A DNA stretch of 64,000 bases from Naganishia liquefaciens (lineage: Eukaryota; Basidiomycota; Tremellomycetes; Filobasidiales; Filobasidiaceae): the NCBI GenBank assembly GCA_013423385.1, contig BLZA01000019.1, positions 372,001 to 436,000 of the forward strand, given 5' to 3'. Made by a program: the position numbers and the translations under genes. Of the stretch, positions 1 to 12,827 are shown one piece after another. Numbering within the stretch: the stretch's first letter is position 1; each line of letters starts with the position of its first letter. Under the pieces are notes generated by a model. That model saw nothing but the letters and a program-made list of their open reading frames with translations. It ran no database searches and had not been told where the DNA came from.

Positions 1-3000
1 CTTCTGCATACTGGGCCACGGCTCGATCGGACGAGAACTTGCCCATTCTGGCAGTAGTGAGCATCGATTTGACGACCCATTCAGAGTGGTTCTTCATGAA
101 CATTTCGTCGCAGAGTCGCTCCGCTTCGAGATAAGAGTCAAAGTCGTTCGATACCAACCAGTAATCGCCATGCTCGGTAATGGTATCGAGGAATGGGTTG
201 TAATCCCCATTACCGAACATGCCAGATCGGACGGCTTGAATCGCATCGGCACACGCTTGCGATCGCTGGGCGACAGGTGTAGGGTTGTACTGGTTCTGGT
301 ACCGGACTTCATCGACGTCGTGTGCCAAATGACCAAATAGGAAACACTGCTCCTCGCCGACTTCCTCAGCAATTTCCACTACGGATAGCAAGGTTCAGTC
401 AGGAAGAGCTCAGGCTGGAAGCCCAAATTACTAACCGTTGGCTCCATCAACCGTTCCCAAAAGCAAGGCGCCAGAGATAGCGAGCTTCATATTACCGGTA
501 CCACTCGCTTCCGTTCTACAATACGGGCGAATTGTCAGTCGCTATTCGCATACCGTCACAAGCCAGAGCCTACCCTGCAGTAGAGATCTGCACAGACACG
601 TCACCGGCGGGCTAATCGGTATTCTGATGAGCGAGGATTGCAAGCTAGTCGATAACAAACAACAGCTCACCATCAGTAGTTCAGCAATCGAGACACTGTA
701 GTCGGGAATGAAAACGACTATGTGGTCATTTGCGAATCAGCTGGGTCACCTTCTTTGATGCGGCACGACTTCTCACTCTTGAAAAGATCTCCAACTTCAG
801 GGTCGTGGTTCTGTGCAAGGCAACGGGCGAAGATCAGATCGGGTTTCTTCATACGGAGACCATACTTACCACAACTCGAGCAACGTTGTTGATCAGTTGA
901 ATCATGGTCTTGGCCTGTCACAGCCGATTTATCAGTGAAGAGGCTGACCCTGGTATAAAGAACTTACGATATAGTAACCAGGAGCACTCTTGCCAGCAAA
1001 GAACGCAACATGCGGGCAGATGTTCCGTCGCTCAGCCTTTGACGCCTTCTTGATCTTGAGATAACGGTGAATGCATCCTAGAATGTTCAAAGATTGTCGC
1101 TTGTATCTGCCGGAAATAACAGTAAGTTCTAGAATTCCTGATACCTGGTAGACCTACTCGTGGATACGCTTGGCTTGAACGGTAAACATCGCAGTTGGAT
1201 CCAAGATGATGCCAAGCTCATTTTCCACGATCTCCGCCAAACGCAATTTGTTGCTCTCCTTTACCGCCTGGAAGCTCTTGCGGACTTGTGGGTTTTGCGC
1301 AAACGGTTCGAACTTTTTGAGCAAGCTGAGGTCCTTGAGCCAATCCTCAGTGCCGATACATTGAGTGATCAAGTTGGAGAGTTCAGGATTGGCTTGATGG
1401 ACGAATCGCCGCGGGGTGATACCTTTCAAACGATGTCAGCAGACCCGTTTCACGGAGCCGACATTACCTACCGTTGGTCACGTTTATGAACTTGTCCTGC
1501 CCGTAGAACTCGACCTGATCCTTGAACAAGACGCTCTTGACGAGACCGGAATGCAATTCAGCTACTCCATTGACCTTGTGGGACATGCAAGCCAACAAGG
1601 CCATCCGAACGCGCTTGGGTTCAGACTCCTCGATCAAGGACATTCGCCTGATTCGATCCCGGTCACCCGGGAATCGCTTAGACACCTCTTGCAGGTGGCG
1701 CGCATTGATTTCGTAAATGCTGGAACGGCAAAATCAGTGCAAAGCCCCACGAAGTCCTAATTTCTGCTTACATCGACAAGTGCCTAGGCAGCAAGCTCTG
1801 GAACAACGGAACAGGCCAAGTTTCCAAGGCTTCGGGTAGAACAGTATGGTTGGTGTACGAAAAGACCTTGCAAACGATCTCCCATGCCTGAGCAAAGTCC
1901 ATGTTCTCCTCATCCACGAGGATTCGTTGGAGCTCGGGCATGGCAACAGTTGGATGGGTATCATTCAGTTGAATGGCAACATATTCAGGCAAGGAGGTGT
2001 AAGGAAGATCGAGCTTCTTGTACCTTCGGAGAATGTCTTGCAGAGACGCCGAGCACCAGAAGTACTGCTGCTTTAATCGAAGTTCTTTACCTTGGTAGGT
2101 GTTGTCATTGGGATAGAGGACCCGAGTGATGGTTTCAGCCGACGAGGAAGCGGCGACGGCCTTCTCGTAGTCTCCAGCGTTGAATGACTGAGTTTGTTGG
2201 AATTCTATTATAGCTGGGAGAATGCTTGCGGGCGAGCTTGACTCACCTGCAAATCGAAGCCGCCGATAGGTTTGGCGGACCACAGCCTCAGATTCACCGA
2301 ATTGGAAGTCTGCGACAATAGCTCATCAGCTCAAAGTTGATTTCCACGATGCAAGTGGGAGTCTCGCCTTCCAACCGGGAATGGGAACATCGTAGGCTTT
2401 CGCCAGGACTTCTTGTCCACCCCACCAGTAGGCTTTGCCATCGTTCCATTCGACGTTTCCGAAGAATCGAACCTGGCAAATATCGTCACATCAGGCTCAA
2501 ATCCCAAAGTTTGGGCAATGGAACGAACCGGGTACTGCACATCAGGTCGCTCAATCTCGAAAGGATTGGGGGAGCTCAACCAGCTAGATAGTGTGACGTC
2601 AGCTACCTAGCGCTTTATCGCGATCTTAAGCTTACCTGTCGGGAGCCTCAAGCTGTCTACCATTCTCGTCGATCAATTGCTTGAAAATTCCGTAGTCGTA
2701 TCGCAATCCGTATCCAGTCACGGGCAGATTCAAAGTCGCGCTCGAGTCCATGTAGCAGGCAGCCAGTCGTCCCAAGCCACCGTTGCCGAGTCCAGCATCT
2801 CGCTCTTCGTCGATCAAATCTTCGAAGCTGAATCCAAGGCGTCCCATGGCTTGTGCAACCATGTCCTTCATGCCGAGGTTGAGGACAGCGTTGTCGAGAC
2901 TTCGCCCCATCAGGTATTCCAGACTGAGGTAGTAAGCCCTCTTGGGAGCCTTGGAGGTGTGGTACGATGTGGTCTCGTTCCATCGTCGGATCAGCTCATC

Positions 3001-3597
3001 ACGGACAGAGAAAGCACAGGCTCGGTAGGCGCCGGCATCGTCCAGATTGAAAGCCTGTCGAGCAAGAGTGGTAGACTGTGCAAGCGTCGTCGTTATCCTG
3101 GTCACTTGGCCGAGACTTTGTACTCACCACATGATGCACAGTGTGTCTAATGATGGAATCAACGTCCTTCTCCTCGTCAGCGGCAAGAGCATCTTTCCAC
3201 GTCTGACGGTGCAAATTAGTAAAGTAGCGGAATGCAAGAGACTTTTGTTTTCAGCATACCTTCTCGTCGCCGATGGGCCAGGTGGAATGCTCGGTGTCCT
3301 CGCCGTTGGGATAGTAGTTGCCTGGCTACCGGATCAGTCCCGTGCGTGCTCAAGGCATCAATCGGATCTGAACGGCTTACCGGTCAAGCTTCGTTTATGC
3401 ATCCGAGGTCGAGCATTCTGCGCAGGGGCAGGCGTACCGATAGTATGCGTGTCAATATGGTTATTGATCACGCTGCTTCGTCGACTGAGAATGGGAGCTT
3501 GATGGCCGGAAGTGGTGCTTTTCATGGATTTCTCGGATCCACCGGTGTGCTGGGGCGCCAAAGGCTCTGGATCGGGTACGATGTGAGGAGTCGTCAT
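1..3597 (-). CDS. GPH1: Glycogen phosphorylase (3' end beyond left edge)
   Basis: This enzyme releases glucose-1-phosphate from the non-reducing ends of cytosolic glycogen, using pyridoxal phosphate. The chosen start is the ATG read leftward from 3597 (MTTPHIV...), which opens a roughly 79-codon low-complexity leader. Short exons follow, encoding [46 protein letters not shown] and [17 protein letters not shown], all family hallmarks. Near 430-500 the frame reads [20 protein letters not shown]; by family knowledge the lysine of GTGNMK carries the cofactor. The last readable codons (about 60 to 1) give [11 protein letters not shown], which lies close to the C-terminus of known phosphorylases, so only a few dozen residues are missing. 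The gene is cut by many short introns. The long Ser/Thr-rich leader before the catalytic core could hold the fungal phosphorylation site, but that is inference. Confidence 0.95.
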
Positions 3598-4447
3598 CGT
3601 GCGATTCGAGAAAGATCAAGACAGGGACCTAAAGAGTCAGAGGTGCTTTGGAGGCCGATAGCGACAAGGGGCGTGGTGCACAGCACTGTCGGATGATGGG
3701 AAAAGCTGATACGGGCAGTCTGTCGACACGCTGATCAGGCTTCAACAACGTCGTCGAGGAGAGATCCACGCGTACGCCGGACGGATCGCAGACTGATTGC
3801 GCACTGATATATCCATCTGCCATTCTTCCTTCACACGCTAAGTAGCAGAGCGCAGTCAGCATGGCCTGGGCGTGTGAGAGGGAGCTGTCGCGGACAATGA
3901 CTCATGGGGCGGCCGAGGGGTAGAAAGTGCCCACACCCATACTTCGGATGCAAACGCGAGAGCGGGGAAGGGGTCATTTATTAGCGAGAGGGCTTTCGAT
4001 TCATGTCTCTGCTATTCCGCGCGTGCTTTGCAAGCCGAAGACTGGCCGGGAAAGCCTCTTGCGCGGGGCCACAAAGGACGACCAAGCTCTCCGGACCAAC
4101 CCGCAAACAATCCCGCAATATGCCGCTAGTCGCGACAGCTATCATGAGCTCAGCTATATGATTGTCAAGGTGTCACTAATGCCACTCCAAGAAGGAGCGT
4201 TGTCTATTGCAGGCTCCACCTTTTGGAGGACAACGCCAGATGTCATCGAATACGCCCTCTCATTTCCTAAAGGACCAACGCAATCCTTCAAGGCTGCTTG
4301 ATACGCATCGATCTCCGCTTGGATTTGCGGTCCCTAAGATATACGTCCTGGATGCATGCGGGTGCCGCTGACGGCAGGTAGAATGATTACAACTCCATAT
4401 GCCGTGTTTGCGCGTTGCGCGCGCGTCGGTCCTGGACTCCGAGGCCA
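3598..4447. other. Intergenic: phosphorylase upstream region and LOS1 3' flank
   Basis: About 850 bases with no convincing gene; the open frames here are short and lack family features. The half next to 3597 should hold the 5' leader and promoter of the minus-strand phosphorylase, and the far end should hold the LOS1 3' untranslated region. Confidence 0.6.
3916..3973. promoter_or_regulatory. Two AGGGG motifs (possible stress-response elements) upstream of glycogen phosphorylase
   Basis: AGGGG occurs at 3916-3920 and again at 3969-3973, about 320 and 370 bases upstream of the phosphorylase start codon. AGGGG/CCCCT is the core of the yeast stress-response element bound by Msn2/Msn4-type C2H2 factors, and budding yeast GPH1 is controlled this way. 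Five-base motifs also occur by chance, and basidiomycetes may use other factors, so this is only suggestive. Confidence 0.25.
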
Positions 4448-7400
4448 CTACTGCGTCAAACCCAGCGCCGCCTTCCAGTCCCTGATAAAGTCCGAGAACG
4501 TCCTTCTGAAGTCACGGAGAATCTCGCTGCGCATCCTTCGCACTAGTTCTTGTGCTGCTGGGAGGGGACATTGTTTGGACGTGAGGAAGGTGAGGATGGC
4601 ATCAATACCCTCTTGACCTCGCGCCATCATTATTTCTCGCAACAAGCTGGATATCTCGTGCAGAACCTACACAAGCGATTAGCTGCGTCTTGCCATACTT
4701 TCCACATTCGGACTCACCAATTGTGATTGACCGTCTTTCGAATTGAAGTCGGGGCTCATGATCATCACAAAGATTTCCGGTACGAGGCGGTCATAGATCG
4801 TTTGTTGATATCCAGGCAGAATCTGTGCAGAGTTCTCGGCGGCGGGCGTAGAACCGTTTGAGCCTCCATTTGCCTTCTTTTCCTTTCCATTAGCCTCTTT
4901 GGCAGCGACGTCAGTCAAGAACGTGGTGGGTCCGTGCACCACGGCCGGATCTGACGCCCAGGCCGATACAGTCAAACGGATGACTTGCAGCGCGCCTCTC
5001 TGAGCCGTGCGATCTGTACGATCTGTCGTAGTGACCGCCAGAGCGATGAGACTGCTGATGAACGTTTCGAACCGGGGTTTATTGACTGAAGGAATAGACT
5101 TGTCAGTTAAGCCCCGAATGGCAGATTGCAATACTGACCTGGACTCAACAGAATCTGATGCAGCCCGGCTTGGAAAATCGTTGTCAAAAAAGTAAGGTAG
5201 GCTTTCCGCAGCTCCGCTTGCACCAAAACATCGTCTGTTCCGTTGGCAGACTGGCCGAGCATCAAGTAAACTCTGTCAAACAGGACAGGCAGAAGCTCAT
5301 CCATGATGTCGTAGATATCCTTCTTCATTTGAGGTCAGATATGGATTTCAGAATCGTCACGACGACGTACGTTCAACTTGTGTGCGAGCATACCCAGAAA
5401 ACTAAGGAATTCAACCAACTCCTGGGCATCGAATTCGCCAACCATGTTGACGACCAAAGTAGGCATGTAGCGCGTAGCGCGAGTCGTCATAGTCTTGATG
5501 ATGCCCGAAAACGCGTCGCGACTCTGGAAGTTATGGTGATTAGCGGCAAGTCACATGCGGGAACACGAGCACTCACTGCATCCCGAACAATCCTTTGGCT
5601 CTTGAATGCTTGCAAAGTATTCAGAATTGCTTCGATACCTTGCTGATAAACAGGCTCCCAGTTGGGAGGCGTTTCCGGCTGGAACTCTGGAGCGTCCGGA
5701 AAGCCACTGGCGATGGCCCCAATGGCCGATATAACATGGTGCACTTGCAATATGACCAGTGGTTCAGGAGCAGTCCCGCCAGAAACTGTTTGAACGGCTT
5801 TGGCCAGGTCTTGAAGCAGAGGGGCAATGACAGCCTGTAACAGTCGTGCCTGTTCGGCCTGGTCTTTAACTAGGTGAATGAGACTGCCAACAGCTTCAAA
5901 TAGATGAAGATGGTTATCGAAGGGTTGGGTACCAGTGGTTGCTTTGACAAGAACGTCTTCTCCCGGGTTCTCAATTTCCGGCAAGACAGCGACGACCGGC
6001 AAGGCATCCTAGACCGAAGTCAGTCTAAAGGTCGAATCATTGCAAATGCTAACTCACCCCAATACCATTCAAGATGGCTGGCACGAATGACGGGTCTATC
6101 GAATTTTTCAATTCGCGGACGAATTTGGCAAACAGATAGAATACACGGTTGCGGACATCTATATCTGGATTGTGTATGCCCCTGGTTCAAAAAGCCGTAG
6201 ATAGCGTTAGTAAGAACCCATGCGCGCGTTAACAAACGTTCATACCTAGAGTCGACGAAGGCCTCTAGCACCGGTTGAATGAGGGACGTCTTGCACTTGA
6301 AAAACTCGCAATATCGTGAACAGCACTCCAGCATTTGCAGTATGACAGCTGAATGGGGATATCCGAGGGTTTGGGATTCAACTGCCTTCAGCAGTATCGA
6401 GCCTAACGGTCGCAGGGGAAATTGCGAAAAGTCGATCGGATCGTAGTTCGGCATATCCATGCTGCCAACGCTTTCACCTTTCTTGATGGCGTTTGCCCTG
6501 TTTCGGAAAGCCTCATTGCGTTCCCTGTTGCGTTCGCGCACGGCGTTTTGGACTTCCGCAGGGATGTCGAAGAACGCTTCCTTACTCAGACCCGCTTTAT
6601 GGACAGTCAGCGCTTGACTTTATCGATAGCGACGGCCTTACATTTGTTGATCTCGCCATAGATGTAGGTCAAGTATACCGCCAGCTCAGCTCTCTGCCAA
6701 GGCACTGCTCCATAACCTTGCGACTGAATCGTATTGTAGATGTCAAGAATGAAACCTATTATCATGTTGTTGAAGAGGGAGGGGTCGATTGCTGCAACGC
6801 CATCTATTTCGGTTTTCAAACGCTGTAAAGGAAAGGGTCAGACTGCTAGAGGCAGAGCCGCTGAAATCGTCTTCACCTTTCGTTTTTCCATGAAGGTCTC
6901 CAGATCCTCCGCATCGATCTCGCTATCTTCACCTCCGAGCCCCCAAGGCATGTCATCTCTCCACTGCATCTGCTTGACTTGAGTCTCCAGCAAAGTCCTG
7001 AAGAAATCCGCCTTGTCCTGTGGTAATTGGAATGTACTCTCATTTGCCTTTCGTGCTTTCTTGTACTGATATCGGACCGTTTTAGCTCGACTCCGGAAAT
7101 GGGGTACTTTGTGCTCACAAGCCGCATGGTATCATTCAAGAGAGGGGTTGCCGCAGCTGCGACTTCATCGCTAGGATCTTCCAAAAATTTGATAAGAAGC
7201 GGTAGTGTCTCGTACCACAACTTTTCCGCTTGCGAACGGCTTGTATCGTCTGTCCGTGACTAGCGATAAAACGTCAATGAAGTGAAACCGCGACGTCAGA
7301 AGCAGACCTACATCCTCGTATACCTTGACCGCCTCCACGCCTTGCGAAGATAATAGCTTCGCAAGATTCTCTCTAAATCGCTCCTCCTCGGAAGATCTCG

Positions 7401-8619
7401 ACTTTCCGCTACGCTGACTATTCTGTTCTATCGAAGGGATGAAAGCCATCACGTTCAAGACGGACATGACTTGCAGCTTCTCCGCTGGAGTCTTCGTTCC
7501 CTTGGCGAGAAGCGTGTTGTATATCGTCAAGGCTGCGCTGCGGTATACCGGTGATGCGTGATTGACAAGTTGCTGATACAAGGCGAGAGACTGAGGAGTA
7601 ACCGAGATCGTGATGTCGACCCAGGCTGAAGAGAACATGTCAGAGGTCGATCTAGGTCCCGTATTCACGTACTCACGTGCCCAGGCAGCTAATGTTCGAA
7701 GAGCCCATTCCACCGCTTCTTCCATCATTGGTTGACCAGTCACATTCATCCCTCGTTCTACCAACACAAGCGTTCCCTCGATGACCGCTTGCGTGTCTCC
7801 TGTCGCTCTCAGGCTGTCCCTCACCAAGCCATCCCGTTTGTTTCGGTCTCCAGCAAAACTCCTGGCAGATCTAAGGAGAGGGTCGTGTATTTCTGATGCA
7901 ATCTCGCATAATAGATGCAGAGTTAAAAGGGTCGTGTGGAGGTTGCTAGTGGATTGAGACGTCACAGAGATGTCGAGGAATGACAGGAACGGCTTCAGAA
8001 AGTCGGAAGAAGGGTTAGGGTATAACCGCAGAAAGACGAGCGTCAACGTGTAGCAAAATTTATTACGCATGACTGAAGGAACGAATGTCAGTCAAGCCAC
8101 ATTGCCCAGGAAGAAGGATGTGGCCTACAAGCAACGCCCGACTCTGCGGTTCCTTCCACAAATTCTGTCTGAACGTATGACATCATGGCTTGATGTAGCG
8201 ATACCAAGTCATTCTCTGATATCAGGTCTGGTCTGGTAAGACATGATCAGCAGCCATCAACCACGATGTTTGAAAACATTACTTGTTGCCCAACATATCA
8301 TCCACAACTTGTAAGCAGTAGACTCGGAGCTCGCTCGAAAGCTTCTCTTTGCCATCTCGACCCAGGGCGTTTACAGCAGAGGCGCCTGCTCCTTGAAGGT
8401 ACAGCGTGAGACATGCCTACGGACAGAGTGAACAGAGGCTCGGAAACACGAGTCACAAATACCACTCACCTTCCAAGTCTGTTCGCTGAGTTCCTTCACT
8501 TTTTGTAGATACTCGACAGCCTGCTGCCGCAACTCCGCAGGGGTGCTTGGGTCCACCGAAGCGGCTATGCTGACTGCCTGAGGAATCTGAGTGACATGTT
8601 GGGACTGGTCATCAGCCAT
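4448..8619 (-). CDS. LOS1: tRNA exportin (Exportin-T / LOS1)
   Basis: This karyopherin-beta family protein exports mature tRNA from the nucleus with Ran-GTP. The start is the ATG at 8619 (MADDQSQHVTQIPQAVSIAA). The N-terminus reads TPAELRQQAVEYLQKVKELS...TWKV, the importin-beta N-terminal helix repeat. Next comes the Xpo1-like block with TLVFLRLYPNPSSDFLKPF and a long helical repeat domain. The segment WVDITISVTPQSLALYQQL followed by SPVYRSAALTIYNTLLAKG matches the Exportin-T branch rather than CRM1 or exportin-5. The C-terminus reads SEILRDFRRTFSDFIRDWKA, ending at 4448. More than ten short introns break the frame, and the coding total is near 1,100 residues, normal for the family. The neighbouring glycogen genes show no functional link. 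Confidence 0.85.
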
Positions 8620-9391
8620 GTTTTATTGCAAGCACGAGGCTTCGGAGACTCCTGAAAGGTCGCGTGAGCGATTGAGGACCGTCGATGCCGGAAGGTTACC
8701 CGGGAGTCCTTGTATGCGTCTTGCGGAAGACCAACTTGGGTACAGGCGGATGATGTGTCTTTGCAGTGCAAGACTGTCAATCAATGCGCTGATGTAGCCG
8801 ACTGTGCGATTTTAAAGCAGTAAGACATAAGACATTCCTCGTGCTGCATCATACAGTTAGTTTCCTGCTTCTCACTCAGCTGCTTCCATTCGAGCCAAAT
8901 GGACACGTGACTACCGAAATCACGGAACCACGCGACGGTGGCCTGCTCTCATGAACGTACGTGACGTCGGGCTTAATACACATGTGGATTCTCAGTAAGC
9001 CTCCCTTGGATGGACCAATCGTTCCATCTAAAGTACACTGCTGTCCAATCGTTTTCGCTGCTTTGGGACACGCATGTATGTGTGATTCTACAGAATCTAT
9101 AGGGATACAGAAACACATACATTCACTCATATTGAAGAAATGGTTACACAGTCGAACCCAAAAGTAGTATTGAAGACAGTAGAGACAACGGCAGCCGGAT
9201 GATTTGGTTGATATGAAACAGGGGTTGCAGAATCCAAGAGATATCGCTGGCATTATAGATCGCTTGAGCTGTTGGTACATAGTCGTGTATCGCTTCGTGG
9301 GGAAATCCAGTACATGTGACAATGAAGCGTTTTGGCCTCTTCTATGATTTCGCATTTTCCCACGCGTCAAGTTGCACATGGAGCGCGCATC
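8620..9391. other. Intergenic: LOS1 promoter and 3' flank of the CBM21 gene
   Basis: Nothing convincing is coded here. A 167-codon minus-strand frame at 8876-9379 is Cys-rich and lacks any recognisable motif; it sits directly 3' of the CBM21 gene and is best read as its 3' untranslated region. Confidence 0.55.
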
Positions 9392-12300
9392 CTAGACGTG
9401 AGAAGGGATGTAAGGAGTGTTGGTCCCGCCACTACCACTGTTATTGCTGCTGCGCCCGGAGCCCGAGCCCGAAGGAGAAAGGCCCCAGCCCAGAGGATTG
9501 TAGCTTCTGCCACTTGAGTAAAGGGAAGAAGAACCGGGTTGGAATCCAAAGTAATGATCGCTAGAAGAGCTGTAGCCTGTCGGATTGCTGCCTGTCGGCG
9601 TAAGTTGATCTCGATGCTGAAACGTGGGGTAATCTGCACCGTAAGGGTTCGGGCTGGTATCATGCGAGACAAATCCTAGCGGAGTTTGGGAACGCGAATG
9701 CGCCGGAGAGACGGTTTCGGAACTGTAACTGCTGAAGAAGCAGTATTTTTTGATCTGCAGCGAGGGGAGACGAGGCGAAATGAGCATCACAAATTTCGAG
9801 AAGAGAAGCGATACTCACAAAATCCTGGTAGCTGTCCGAATTCATACCTTCTGTAGCTGCAGCAGCGTCCTCCAGCCGTTGATCTCTTTCCGTGGGATCC
9901 ACCACAACGTCAGGTAACTCTGCATCCTCTAGTTCCGGGCTAACGTGACTGGCTGGAGACATTGTGGCAGTTGACGCCGAAGTCGAACCGCTATCTTCAT
10001 CAGGTGGCGGCGAAGATAGCGCAGAGGAAGGAGGAGTCATGATGCTCAGTTCGCTGACAGCGCAGTTGACATCCGCGATTGAGGCGTCTTTACGAAAATT
10101 TTGCGCCGTATCTGTTTTTTCATCCAGGCCGAATGTTCCTTCGATAGGCGGAACGATTGGCGGTTGGGCCTGAGGCGGTTGCGCTGGCGGCAAGAGCGCA
10201 ATGCTTTTTTCACCTGGTTGTGGCGTCCATGAATTTTGTTCTCGGAATGCGGGCTTGCCTTCAACATTCTCGCCGCCCCAGCTCCGCCGCCTCTCGTGAT
10301 TCTTCGAAATGTCTTCCTTTGGAACTGGCAGGGAAGCGTATTGTCCACCTATCACCACAGAGTGGGAAGGCTTATGGATGGCCTCCTTGTGATCGATGGA
10401 AGTCGATGCAGATTCTCTGGGTGGAGATAAAGGCGGGGCAGGTGCAATGTAAGTTTTCAGCTTCAGATGCTCGTGTACGTCGGGAATCGGCGGCGCCGTA
10501 AAGCTGGAAGCGTTCTTGCTTGCATCCGAAGTCCGTCGAGGAAGGACAGTTCGACGGATTGGAGGGGAAGAAGCGTTCGGCTGACCAAGTACACCTTTTG
10601 AAGGACTAGCATTTGGATTGCCCATTCCGGGAAAATTCCATCCCGTCATTCGACCGAAATTGGAACCCCTAGTACCAGGCAGCGGGGCGGCCGGGACGGG
10701 GCTTCTCGGCGATGTGGGCGATTCCGGCGCGGAGAGATCGAACATTTTGGTGCGACGTTTTGGTGGTTGGGTCTTTTTGAACGCGAATCGATAATTCGAA
10801 CCGTCATTCGAGTCCCACCATTCTTTTCCCTCGACAGAGAAACGAATGCAGAGCAGCAGCTGTTTTTCGTCAATTCGCCGGCGAAGATCTTCAAGCTTGA
10901 CGGCAAAAGTGAACCGATCCCAGCCTTCATCACCGGTGGTTTGCGATGGTAAGTGTACGACGTGCGTAGCAGAAACCTCCGATACAGTCCTGATTACATG
11001 TAAACGCAGTGAGAAATAGTCCGGCAAACAGTCTCCACCAGGTACTTACTGCCAGTTATCCAAAGTAAAGCGTACGACAACCCACTTCTGGAACATCACG
11101 TTCCTGACCAGAACCGAGCCGCGAAGTACCAGCGGGTCATTCAAATTGCTGGGAAGCTCTGCCCTTTCCAGAACGACGTTGACATCCTTGAGCCCCTGCC
11201 GGCCAGCTGGAGAAAAGTCTATAGCGAGTCGCGGCACCGTAGACGTCCCATCGCCGAACACAATCTTCTCAGCGCTGTCGATCTCCCTGGCTTCTTGAGC
11301 TCTCCGAGCACGGAAAGCGGTGTACTCGTTTGCGTCAGTGTCAGCCTCTGTCTCTGTTTCGGTAACAGGATATGCGCCATCTTCCCCATCTGCCGCCTTT
11401 GAAACCGCCGTGACCTTTTGCTGACTAAGGAAGAGAACCACGTTCTCGAGCTTTTCTTGATCGTTATCAGATCCAGCGAATCGGACATTCTTGTGTCGCT
11501 GATACTCGAAATCGTCGGTATTGACACCGGGAGTAGGCGGTTCTGACTTCGTATAACCAGTTTCTTGCCGTATCGGTAGATGCGGAGTTGAAAGCGATCT
11601 CCTCTTGAGCGAAGGCTTGAGAACTTCCCCCGACTTTTTCCTGATGAATGAAGAGGTAGGACGATCCATATTGTAGGGATATGCAGAACTGCTGACATTG
11701 GAAACAGCGGGAGACGCCATCGAGTTCGGCGTGCCCATTGAGGGGACGTTGGGAGGTGTCGGAGGAATGTTGAGTTGCAGAGAAGACGAGGGCTGACGAC
11801 GTAGCCCAAGACTCGGACCATCACGTGGTCTATGGCGAGGATTTATCACAGGAGCACGGCGAGTCGGCGGCGATGCATCGGGGCACGTGAGCGGCAAGGG
11901 ACCAGTGGGAGACGTGACTGTGGGAGCTGCCATCGTAGAGCCGGAATGCGTAGCATTCAACGAGTCTCCGAGGGGCGAATTCGTGGTAGACGATTTACCC
12001 AACTCTTTGGCAGGTTGATCCAAAGTTGTGTCCATAGCACGTGACTCGTCTTCAAGCTCGCCTTCAGAAGATGAGGTTCCCGTCAGAGCACTGCTCGCAT
12101 CCACTGACGGGAAAAACTCTCCCGTTTGCTCAAGCATTCGCGCTCGAGCTTCCAGTTGCCGCGCAACCTTTTGCTGCTTCATCTTGCGTCGGAGATCTTG
12201 TTCGGCCTTTTCTCGTTCTTCCTGTTCGCGTATTCGAGCGGCGTATTTTTCGAGACTGTCGGACACCTTGTCCATTGCTCCTGAGGGCACGGTGGACGAA

Positions 12301-12827
12301 CTGACCAATGTCGCTCCGGAACTGCTCGAACTCGAATCGACGGGAGCCGCATTTGGGTCTTTCGTTGGACGCTGAGCTGAGTTTCCAGACACCAGAAGAG
12401 CATGTCGCCCATAACTGCTCGAGCGGCGTGGCAACCCGGTAATACCGGGCGAAGCGTTAGCATAAGTCGACCGCTCGTACGGTATCGGCGACAAAGCTGG
12501 AGATGCATGGCGCGAGTGACGAGCGGATTCCGGCGGCGAGATGTGGGAGGAGCGTCGCGGCAGGACTGGGGCCGTTTGCGAAGCTTCATCCTGGAATTTG
12601 TAATCTACGTGACTAGTGTAGGCTTGCGAGTGTGCACGCGAGCGAGGTGGAGTCGGAGTCTTTGATCGAGTGGTCTCAGCAGCGGCCGACGAACCAGAGG
12701 TCGGAAGACCATCGATCGCTTCAGAGGCAGCCGCAAGAGATGGAAGACTGATGACACGCGGCACCGGTGAGGTCATTCGCGAAGACGATGTCGACGAAAT
12801 TGGTGATGTTGGTTCGGCGTAAGGCAT
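9392..12827 (-). CDS. Protein phosphatase 1 glycogen-targeting subunit (CBM21 domain; GAC1-like)
   Basis: Proteins of this type tether PP1 to glycogen so that it can dephosphorylate glycogen synthase and phosphorylase. Three exons join in phase (12827-11050, 10989-9819, 9754-9392) to give 1,103 residues. The ATG at 12827 (MPYAEPTSP) is preferred over a longer reading that starts upstream. Residues 1-440 are Ser/Pro-rich, with a charged helix near 195-230 (KYAARIREQEEREKAEQD). The PP1-docking motif KNVRF lies near residues 446-450. A CBM21 domain follows at about 550-670, with NVMFQKWVVVRFTLDNWQ, VKLEDL, LLLCIRFSVEG and WWDSNDGSNYRFAF. After a long Pro-rich spacer the tail contains DSYQDFIKKYCFF, completed across the last intron. 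RVxF plus CBM21 in this order is the GAC1/PIG1 architecture. Its closeness to glycogen phosphorylase, about 6 kb away, fits the role. Confidence 0.88.

Noticed and set aside
8876-9379. 167-codon minus-strand open frame
   Set aside because: No recognisable domain; it lies directly downstream of the CBM21 gene and is probably its 3' untranslated region.
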